NCBI GenBank assembly: GCA_027064845.1
Contig: JAMOPC010000404.1
Coordinates: 1-8,547 of the forward strand
Length of the DNA stretch: 8,547 nucleotides
Origin: Desulfurococcales archaeon
Lineage (GTDB): Archaea; Thermoproteota; Thermoprotei_A; Sulfolobales; Desulfurococcaceae
Direction of reading: 5' to 3'
The position numbers and the translations under genes were made by a program. The notes below the pieces were generated by a model that had not been told where the DNA came from, searched no databases, and saw only the letters and a list, made by a program, of their open reading frames with translations. Below are positions 1 to 5,454 of this stretch, in pieces. Within the stretch, counting starts at the first letter, position 1; every line of letters starts with the position of its first letter.

Positions 1-152
1 CACCCCAAATTAACATAGTCGTAGAACAAGCAAACTTCACACCAAGACCAACAATAGAAGGACCCATAATCTCACCAATAGGACTAATCATAGCTGTAGG
101 AGTTATAGTAGTGTTGCTGACAGAGTACCTAGCCAAGACGATGAGAAGATGA
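1..152 (+). CDS. 3' end of a C-terminally membrane-anchored protein (partial)
   Basis: The third forward frame (first full codon at base 3) is open from the window edge to a TGA at 150-152, giving the last 49 residues of a protein whose start lies upstream. The visible part has a short polar stretch (NIVVEQANFTPRPTIEG), one hydrophobic helix at about fragment residues 22-44 (core PIGLIIAVGVIVVLL), and a basic end, KTMRR. A single terminal helix followed by Lys/Arg is the usual layout of an archaeal surface or secreted protein anchored by its C-terminus, with the tail in the cytoplasm. The parent family cannot be told from this tail. Its stop overlaps the next reading frame by ATGA. The coding call rests on the intact frame, the membrane-anchor pattern and the overlap. 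Confidence 0.6.
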   Translation, partial: PQINIVVEQANFTPRPTIEGPIISPIGLIIAVGVIVVLLTEYLAKTMRR

Positions 153-292
153 AGCTCATTAACAAACACGTGAGCACTCTAATATTAAAGATGGAGATAA
201 AGCTAGCAGAGAAAGAAGTAATAGTTCTTGCTGAACCCATTGATAAGGAAAAGAACCTATACAGAGTATACTGCCCAAAATGCAGAACGTAG
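149..292 (+). CDS. Small 47-residue hypothetical protein with CPKC motif, possibly truncated
   Basis: The ATG at 149 overlaps the TGA of the preceding gene (ATGA, 149-152), the same junction type seen elsewhere in this window. The product is 47 residues: a basic start (MKLINKHVS), a charged middle (KMEIKLAEKEV), then VLAEPIDKEK and the end YRVYCPKCRT. CPKC is one knuckle of a zinc ribbon, but no second CxxC pair follows. The frame ends at TAG (290-292) and is then open for 24 more codons to a second TAG at 365-367, reading HITYLSVLLG and later EKYCSI. Changing the first TAG to TGG (Trp) would give CPKCRTWH, so this may be a longer protein cut by a nonsense change. No known family is recognised. 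An internal ATG at 191 is an alternative start. Confidence 0.45.
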   Translation: MKLINKHVSTLILKMEIKLAEKEVIVLAEPIDKEKNLYRVYCPKCRT

Positions 293-537
293 CACATAAC
301 ATATCTAAGTGTATTACTAGGAAATGAATACTCCACCTACTATGCGGAGAAGTATTGTTCTATATAGCATCTCTTAACATAAAAATAAAATATGAGACTA
401 ATGAATTGAAATCTTTCGCTGAAGCGCAATGGTAGGCACCAAAGATATCATATCTGAACTTGATAGCCGTGAATACAATGATAACATTCTAAATGGCATT
501 GATTTAAGATGGAATGTTGGGGAAGCATGGATTGCAA
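293..537 (+). other. Region without a firm gene; possible gene remnant
   Basis: No convincing gene occupies this stretch. Three pieces look protein-like in different frames: the open run after the amber codon (293-364), a run in the first forward frame from about 367 to 411 (KIKYETNELKSFAEAQW, then TAG), and a 37-codon ATG frame at 429-542. Such a mosaic could be the remains of a decayed gene or chance. The segment 373-395 is very A-rich and could hold a weak TATA element, but nothing ties it to a start. No tRNA, no repeat array and no T-rich terminator was seen. Confidence 0.4.
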
Positions 538-542
538 CATAA
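429..542 (+). CDS. Possible 37-residue hypothetical peptide
   Basis: An ATG frame of 37 codons (starts MVGTKDIISELD, ends NVGEAWIAT) closes with tandem TAA codons at 540-545. It lies in the same frame as the following TIGR04076 gene and is separated from it only by those stops and 21 more bases. There is no Shine-Dalgarno, and the frame upstream is closed by TGA at 420-422. The mixture of acidic and hydrophobic residues is plausible for a real peptide or for the C-terminal piece of a decayed gene, but length and context give little support. No family is recognised. Confidence 0.2.
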   Translation: MVGTKDIISELDSREYNDNILNGIDLRWNVGEAWIAT

Positions 543-551
543 TAATTATTA
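538..551 (+). promoter_or_regulatory. Putative archaeal TATA box for the TIGR04076 gene / glycan operon
   Basis: An A/T-only run spanning 539-552, including the 10-base palindrome AATAATTATT (541-550), sits about 16-29 bases before the ATG at 567. No Shine-Dalgarno precedes that ATG. This fits an archaeal box A driving a leaderless transcript that begins at or very near the start codon. Every gene to 8259 is co-directional with tiny gaps or overlaps, so this could serve the whole cluster. Position and composition are the only evidence. Confidence 0.4.
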
Positions 552-566
552 AGTGGTTGCATACCT

Positions 567-887
567 ATGTCTGAAGGCATCTACGAGGTTGTTGTCGAAG
601 TTGTTGATGTTCGTGGAAAATGTGCTACTGGCTATAGGGTAGGCGATTCGTTTGCTATCAAGGGCTTTTACATAGACCCAAAAGAATGTGAAGTTAAGAT
701 ATGTATCCATGCATTGATGGGTATGATGAGCCTACTCTCGCCATTCATACACGGAGTTTCAGCAAAACTTCTAGGGATAGGCGATAAAGATGATGAAGGC
801 TATATTCAGTGCCCTGACCCAGGATCGCCATATACATGTGGAGGAACAGTAGTGTTCAGAGTTAGGAGGACAAGGAAGCTGTTCTGA
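567..887 (+). CDS. TIGR04076 family protein (function unknown)
   Basis: This is a 106-residue soluble protein that I recognise as TIGR04076, a family of small cysteine-containing proteins, common in archaea and anaerobic bacteria, with no established function. Visible family features are the N-terminal strand and turn GKCATGYRVGDSF (residues 17-29), the motif CIHALMGMM (46-54), and the C-terminal QCPDPGSPYTCGGTVVF (81-97). Cysteines are at 19, 41, 46, 82 and 91; C19, C46 and C82 fall in the conserved positions, suggesting a structural or metal/redox role, which is inference. Length is normal for the family. The ATG start gives a sensible N-terminus and lacks a Shine-Dalgarno, fitting leaderless translation. 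The stop overlaps the ribosome-binding site of wecB, so the two genes are likely co-transcribed, although a link to glycan synthesis is unproven. Confidence 0.88.
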   Translation: MSEGIYEVVVEVVDVRGKCATGYRVGDSFAIKGFYIDPKECEVKICIHALMGMMSLLSPFIHGVSAKLLGIGDKDDEGYIQCPDPGSPYTCGGTVVFRVRRTRKLF

Positions 888-893
888 GGATTT
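886..893 (+). promoter_or_regulatory. Ribosome-binding site supporting the TTG start of wecB
   Basis: GAGG (886-889) within GAGGATTT lies nine bases before the TTG at 899 and overlaps the TGA stop (885-887) of the upstream gene. It supports TTG 899 as the initiator: the resulting protein starts eight residues before the conserved GTRPE-containing first strand (IMIVAGTRPE). The overlap with the stop suggests coupled translation. Confidence 0.6.
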
Positions 894-898
894 AGACC

Positions 899-2269
899 TT
901 GAGCGGTAGAGAACCTATAATGATTGTTGCTGGTACGAGACCCGAGGCAATTAAGCTCGCACCAGTCCTCTGGAGCCTCGATGAGCTCGGCATTGACTAT
1001 GTATTTGTTTGGAGCGGCCAACACTATGACTACGAGATGAGCAAAATATTCTTCGATCAGCTCGGTTTACCAGAGCCAGATATGGATCTGGATGTTAGGA
1101 GCGGTAGTCATGCGGAACAAACAGCAAGAATCATGATAAGTCTTGAGAAGGCTGTCGAGAAGTACAAGCCCTCTATAGTTGTTGCACAAGGTGACACAAA
1201 TACAGTTGTAGCAACAGCGCTTACATCCACAAAAATGTTGGTGCCTTTTGCACATGTAGAGGCAGGGTTGAGGAGCTGGGATAGGACAATGCCAGAAGAA
1301 ATAAACAGAATCATAGCTGATGCTGTAGCAGAAATACACTTCGCACCAACAGAACTTTCAGCGATAAATTTGATGCATGGAGGAATACCCCTTAGAAAGA
1401 TCCATGTAACAGGGAATACCATCGTTGACGTGGTTTACAAATACAGGAATTACGTGGCTAAGGAAGGAGAGGAACTTCTCAGCGAACTAGGTCTTGAACC
1501 GCTAAGCTACGTACTTGTAACCGTGCATAGGCAGGAGAATACCGATAATCCTAATAGGCTCGAAAATATTGTCAAAGCATTGATAGAAATATCTAAACAC
1601 TACACACTAGTTTTTCCCGCACATCCTCGAACCGTAAATAGACTCCAAAGCTGTGGCTTATGGAGCAGTCTTGCATCACGGAAGAATATCCGTATACTCA
1701 AGCCACTCGGCTACTTCCAGTTTCTAGGCTTGTTAATGAAATGCCTCATCGTTTTGACGGATAGCGGTGGAGTACAGGAGGAGGCATGTACGCTGAAGAT
1801 ACCAACACTAACCCTTAGATACAACACCGAAAGACCTGAGACTGTGCTAGTAGGTATAAACAGGGTTGTTGGTGTCGAGGCCCAGAGGGTAGTAGATGAA
1901 GCATTGAAAATCATTGATATGAGGGACTCAATCGTTGCGAGCATGAGGAGCGTTCAGAACCCTCTTGGTGATGGGAGAGCTGGTGAGAGAATTGGTAAGA
2001 TACTGAAGGAAGCTGTAGAACAGGGAATACGGGTAGAAACGATTGATAGTAGGGCAAATCCTTACATAACCTACGCAATATTAGAGGATGTATTCAGATC
2101 TTCTAACAATAGTAAGGAACTTCTACGTATAGGCGATATCGTTGCTATGTACGATAATGATGGTATAGCGGTAGCAGATCCATCGAAGGCTAGAAGAATA
2201 GTCATAAGACTGCCTAGGACTGAGACTTATAGAATTGAAGGAACCGATCAGGGTTCTTCTCATACCTAG
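899..2269 (+). CDS. wecB: UDP-N-acetylglucosamine 2-epimerase (non-hydrolysing), C-terminally extended
   Basis: This enzyme interconverts UDP-GlcNAc and UDP-ManNAc in the cytoplasm, supplying ManNAc-type precursors for surface glycans. It has the two-domain GT-B-like fold of the WecB/MnaA family. Diagnostic motifs are GTRPEAIKL (12-20, Arg14 and Lys19), QGDT (97-100, Asp99), HVEAGLRS (119-126, Glu121), MPEEINR (131-137), the catalytic-site histidine in VHRQEN (His210), TDSGGVQEEA (287-296) and NTERPE (309-314). The core ends near residue 371 (GERIGKILKEA). A further stretch of about 85 residues, with segments IGDIVAMYDNDGIAVADP (411-428) and IVIRLP (434-439), exceeds the usual 350-385 residue length and is not recognised. 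Start is TTG at 899 with a Shine-Dalgarno. The 3' end overlaps the next gene by 35 bases. No ManNAc dehydrogenase (wecC) lies in the window, so use of UDP-ManNAc as such, or oxidation elsewhere, remains open. Confidence 0.94.
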   Translation: MSGREPIMIVAGTRPEAIKLAPVLWSLDELGIDYVFVWSGQHYDYEMSKIFFDQLGLPEPDMDLDVRSGSHAEQTARIMISLEKAVEKYKPSIVVAQGDTNTVVATALTSTKMLVPFAHVEAGLRSWDRTMPEEINRIIADAVAEIHFAPTELSAINLMHGGIPLRKIHVTGNTIVDVVYKYRNYVAKEGEELLSELGLEPLSYVLVTVHRQENTDNPNRLENIVKALIEISKHYTLVFPAHPRTVNRLQSCGLWSSLASRKNIRILKPLGYFQFLGLLMKCLIVLTDSGGVQEEACTLKIPTLTLRYNTERPETVLVGINRVVGVEAQRVVDEALKIIDMRDSIVASMRSVQNPLGDGRAGERIGKILKEAVEQGIRVETIDSRANPYITYAILEDVFRSSNNSKELLRIGDIVAMYDNDGIAVADPSKARRIVIRLPRTETYRIEGTDQGSSHT

Positions 2270-3434
2270 TAGCGATTATCTAGGACACCCCTTTCCACAA
2301 AGACATAATCACCTATTTGAGCGTCTTCATGATGGAAGACAATTCGAAGTGCATGTCGTAAGGTTCAACATCTTTGGAAAACCATGCCTAGAAACAAATT
2401 GTATAATACATGAAATACCTTTTGAGTTCAAAACGAGCAAAACACCTTTGTACTACCTAGCAAATGCTACGAGCTATACTAACGAGATCCTGAGAATAGT
2501 GAAGCAAGAATCCATAGACGTCGTTGTAGCTGGGAATCTGTTGCCACCATTACTCTATTCATTTGCTGTGAAGCTGGTAGAGAGAAGAATACCCTTTGTA
2601 TTTGATCTTCAAGATTACTACCCGACGTCGGCAACTGGCTATATCACCGATACCGATAGCTTAGCTGGTATGCTTGTGAGAGGAGTATTCGAAGCTATGA
2701 CACAGTACCTAATAAGAATAGCGAACTGCGTTACGGTGCCTGGAATAGCATTAGCTATGTATGCTAAAAGTGTTGGAGCTAAAGATGTGCACATTATTCC
2801 CAACGGAGTGTCAGAACACTTTCTAAAGCTATACGACGGTAGCAAGATACGAAGAGAATTAGGGTTCGAAGAAAACGATTTGGTTGTTGGCTATATCGGA
2901 AGCATAGAGTTCTGGCTAGACATGGAACCACTAATAAAGGCAATCTCATTACTACACAAGCAGGGTGCTCAAATCAAGCTGATGTTAATAGGGAAACATT
3001 TGCAGACCGGTTATCCTCAAAAAGTTGAGTATTGGATCAAAAAGTATGGAATAGAAAAGATAACTACATGGCTAGACTTTGTACCTCATCAGAAGGTTCC
3101 AGAATACATAGCAGCAATAAACATAGGGACAATACCGTTTAATGTAAAGAATCCGACAGCATACTACGCAGCACCAAATAAGCTGTGGGAATATCTATCA
3201 CAGAAAAGATTTGTGATTTCAACACCCATACCAGAAGCAATAATAAACAGAGACCATATATCCATAGCAATAGACGAACAAGATTACGTGTACTTATTCA
3301 AAGAGTATCTATCTGAGAAAAGAAAGAGATCAGATAAAGTTGTCGAGAAAGGATACAACAAGGCTCGACAAAGAACATGGCAACGCTCCGTACAGAAACT
3401 CGCAAATCTTCTCATAGCCTTTGTGAGAAAATGA
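2235..3434 (+). CDS. Glycosyltransferase, GT-B fold, GT4-like
   Basis: This 399-residue cytoplasmic or membrane-associated enzyme is predicted to transfer a sugar from a nucleotide donor to a growing glycan. The N-terminal Rossmann half begins RVLLIPSSDYLGHPFPQRHN, followed by FVFDLQDYYP (121-130). The linker to the donor domain has IPNGV (188-192), then VVGYIGS (217-223), LIGK (251-254) and APNKLWEYLSQKRFVIST (313-330), the GT4 pattern of Pro-Lys-Glu near the nucleotide site. The usual EX7E pair is not obvious, so this is a divergent member; donor and acceptor cannot be assigned. TTG 2235 is the only reasonable start: the frame is closed by TAA at 2205-2207, and the next in-frame ATG/GTG/TTG is a GTG at codon 39, beyond the first strand. 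The start lies 35 bases inside wecB without a clear Shine-Dalgarno, suggesting reinitiation or coupling. Its TGA overlaps the next gene by ATGA. Confidence 0.87.
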   Translation: MKEPIRVLLIPSSDYLGHPFPQRHNHLFERLHDGRQFEVHVVRFNIFGKPCLETNCIIHEIPFEFKTSKTPLYYLANATSYTNEILRIVKQESIDVVVAGNLLPPLLYSFAVKLVERRIPFVFDLQDYYPTSATGYITDTDSLAGMLVRGVFEAMTQYLIRIANCVTVPGIALAMYAKSVGAKDVHIIPNGVSEHFLKLYDGSKIRRELGFEENDLVVGYIGSIEFWLDMEPLIKAISLLHKQGAQIKLMLIGKHLQTGYPQKVEYWIKKYGIEKITTWLDFVPHQKVPEYIAAINIGTIPFNVKNPTAYYAAPNKLWEYLSQKRFVISTPIPEAIINRDHISIAIDEQDYVYLFKEYLSEKRKRSDKVVEKGYNKARQRTWQRSVQKLANLLIAFVRK

Positions 3435-4498
3435 AAATCCTCTACATAACTCCATTGTACTTCCCACACATAGGCGGCCTTGAATATGTTGTTAAGTCTG
3501 TAGCTGAGAGGTTGGCTAGGTTAGGTCATGAAGTTATTGTGCTAACGGGTGAACCCAGCATAGATAAACCTAGGGAGGAGTTAGTCAACGGAGTTAGAGT
3601 CGTCAGATGGCCTACCTGGAGTCCAGGAAGAGCATACCATTTCCCTAGAAAGCGAGAAGAGCTTGAGAAGACTTTGAAGGAGTTCTCTAAAGATGTTGAT
3701 GCGGTACACATTCATAGTGTTCATAGCATAATCTCTATGCACTCCCTATACGTTCTGAAGAATTATGTTGGCAGAATAGTTGTAACGCCTTACTACCATG
3801 GAACAGGGCATACCGCCATCAGGAGATTTCTCTGGATTTTCTGGAGAAAATACGTTGGAAGCCTATTGAAAGGCTGTGTAGTTCACACAGTATCCAAGCT
3901 TGAGGCGAACCTTGTCAAACAAGACTTCGGTGTTGAGGCGATACCTATAGAGAACGGTGTTGAGGAATGGATAAGAGAACTGGAGTGGGAGCCTAAAGGC
4001 TATGTGATGTATAGTGGCAGGATAGAGAAGTATAAGAATATCGACGTCCTAGCAAGGATCGTGGGGATACTTAATAATAGATACGGGCTCGACTTAGAAC
4101 TCAAAATATTTGGTAGAGGAGCATACAGAAGGGAGCTTGAGGATCAGCTGAAAAGACTAGGAATTCCTTACGAGATCGAAGACTTTAAGCCATTCAAAGA
4201 ATATATTGAAACACTTAGACATGCCACATTATTTGGCCTGCTTTCAGAGAAGGAATCCTATCCGCAGAGTATTAACGAAGCTAACGCTATTGGTGTCCCA
4301 GTAGTAATTGGTAAGCCTTGGGGACTAAACTTCGAAGGTAGGAAAAGAACGTTAATAGTCGATATAAATCAGCCTATCGATGTACTTACAGTGAAGGTTT
4401 ATGAATTTCTCAAGAAGGTCCATCTTGAAGAAAAAAGTTTTGTACCTACCTGGAACATAGTTGCTCTAGAGTACATGAAAAAGCTCTATGGCGGATAG
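3431..4498 (+). CDS. Glycosyltransferase family 4 protein
   Basis: This 355-residue retaining GT-B glycosyltransferase shows the family 4 hallmarks: an N-terminal MKILYITPLYFPHIGGLE with the glycine loop (residues 1-18), LARLGHEVIVLTGEP (28-42), IENGV (173-177), the phosphate-contacting YSGRIEKYKN (194-203, Arg197 and Lys200), IFGRG (226-230), and the EX7E pair Glu275/Glu283 within EKESYPQSINEANAIG. It would add a sugar from an NDP-sugar to a lipid-linked or glycan acceptor; specificity is not readable. I chose the ATG at 3431, which overlaps the preceding stop as ATGA, over the ATG at 3377. The upstream start would add an 18-residue polar leader with no counterpart in the fold, where the first strand starts directly at MKIL. 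GTGAG at 3423-3427 may act as a weak Shine-Dalgarno. Confidence 0.92.
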   Translation: MKILYITPLYFPHIGGLEYVVKSVAERLARLGHEVIVLTGEPSIDKPREELVNGVRVVRWPTWSPGRAYHFPRKREELEKTLKEFSKDVDAVHIHSVHSIISMHSLYVLKNYVGRIVVTPYYHGTGHTAIRRFLWIFWRKYVGSLLKGCVVHTVSKLEANLVKQDFGVEAIPIENGVEEWIRELEWEPKGYVMYSGRIEKYKNIDVLARIVGILNNRYGLDLELKIFGRGAYRRELEDQLKRLGIPYEIEDFKPFKEYIETLRHATLFGLLSEKESYPQSINEANAIGVPVVIGKPWGLNFEGRKRTLIVDINQPIDVLTVKVYEFLKKVHLEEKSFVPTWNIVALEYMKKLYGG

Positions 4499-4500
4499 AA

Positions 4501-5454
4501 ATGAAGAAGATCCTTGTTACGGGCGGTGCGGGATTCATAGGTAGCCACCTCGTAGATAGACTCATTAAAGAAGGATATAAGGTTAGGGTTATCGATAATT
4601 TTAGCAGCGGCAGATTAGAAAACATTAAGCATCATATCGATGCCAAGATGATAGAGTTAATTGCCGGTGATCTCAAAGATCCACAAATGGCATTGAAAGC
4701 TGTTAAAGGGATCGATGCAGTGTTTCACTTTGCAGCAAACCCCGAGGTGAGGGTTAGCACAACAAATCCAGAGATACACTTTAACGAAAACGTTGTAGCT
4801 ACCTTTAACCTTCTCGAAGCTATGAGAAAGAAGGGTGTAAAAGAACTGGTTTTTGCATCATCCAGCTCTATCTATGGAGAACCTGAAGATATACCAGTAG
4901 ACGAAAACGCACCTATGAGGCCAGTATCAGTCTATGGAGCAAGCAAAGCAGCATGTGAAAACCTTATACATGCGTACTCGAAGCTCTACGGGCTTAAGGC
5001 AGTTATTCTCAGGTACGCAAACGTAATAGGTCCGAGGCTCAGACATGGAGTTGTATGGGACTTTATAAATAAGTTACTGAGGAATCCTACAGAGCTTGAA
5101 ATTCTAGGTGATGGGAAGCAGATTAGGAGCTACATATACATTGATGACGCTGTAGAGGCAACAGTTATTGCATGGAGAAGAACATGCACTAGCTACGAGG
5201 TCTACAATGTAGCATCAGAAGACTGGATAACTGTTGACGAAGTAGCGGATGAAGTGATCAAAGCCATGGGGCTGAGTGATGTAAAGAAAGTATACAAACC
5301 CTTGCTGCACGGTGTGGGATGGCTTGGAGATGTTAAAAAAGTAGCTCTAAAGATAAAGAAACTGCAGGAACTAGGATTCAATCCAACATTAAATTCTAAA
5401 GAAGCAGTTAGAAATACTGTGAAGAAACTTTTAGAAGAATTGGACTATGAATAA
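4501..5454 (+). CDS. NAD-dependent sugar-nucleotide epimerase, GalE-like (extended SDR)
   Basis: This 317-residue extended short-chain dehydrogenase/reductase most resembles archaeal UDP-glucose 4-epimerases. The NAD-binding Rossmann motif is TGGAGFIGSHL (7-17, GxxGxxG at 8/11/14), with Asp32 in VIDNFSSGR for the adenosine ribose. The active site has SSSSIYGEP (120-128, catalytic Ser about 121) and the YxxxK pair Tyr145/Lys149 in VYGASKAACE. Substrate-side motifs are RYANVIGPR (171-179) and GDGKQIRSYIYIDDAVEA (203-220). Length matches the family. It probably interconverts UDP-Glc/UDP-Gal or UDP-GlcNAc/UDP-GalNAc; related SDRs (decarboxylases, dehydratases) cannot be fully excluded, though the archaeal GalE-type RYANVIGPR is a good match. 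The start ATG is two bases after the previous stop. The 3' end overlaps the next gene by eight bases, making it part of the same unit. Confidence 0.88.
   Translation: MKKILVTGGAGFIGSHLVDRLIKEGYKVRVIDNFSSGRLENIKHHIDAKMIELIAGDLKDPQMALKAVKGIDAVFHFAANPEVRVSTTNPEIHFNENVVATFNLLEAMRKKGVKELVFASSSSIYGEPEDIPVDENAPMRPVSVYGASKAACENLIHAYSKLYGLKAVILRYANVIGPRLRHGVVWDFINKLLRNPTELEILGDGKQIRSYIYIDDAVEATVIAWRRTCTSYEVYNVASEDWITVDEVADEVIKAMGLSDVKKVYKPLLHGVGWLGDVKKVALKIKKLQELGFNPTLNSKEAVRNTVKKLLEELDYE

Noticed and set aside
290..292. Amber codon read as pyrrolysine
   Set aside because: Pyrrolysine decoding is not expected in a crenarchaeon and no supporting element is seen; a nonsense change or a true stop is simpler.
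403..411. GAATTGAAA, which resembles the 3' end of many crenarchaeal CRISPR repeats
   Set aside because: Only one copy is present near this position and no repeat-spacer periodicity is visible.
541..550. Palindrome AATAATTATT as a regulator operator
   Set aside because: A ten-base palindrome made only of A and T arises easily by chance and here coincides with the likely TATA box.
103..1422. Minus-strand open frames at 103-336, 398-580, 806-1024, 1067-1339 and 1108-1422
   Set aside because: Those from 806 lie opposite strongly supported genes, and all lack recognisable domains, sensible starts or context. The 398-580 frame lies over the gene-poor stretch but has no promoter, Shine-Dalgarno or protein-like pattern.
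3377..3430. Upstream ATG 3377 as the start of the second GT4 gene
   Set aside because: It adds an 18-residue polar leader overlapping the previous gene's coding end. ATG 3431, with its ATGA overlap, gives the standard MKILYITP start.
1711..3711. Minus-strand open frames at 1711-1944, 2639-2845, 3284-3469 and 3526-3711
   Set aside because: These are antisense shadows of the epimerase and glycosyltransferase genes.
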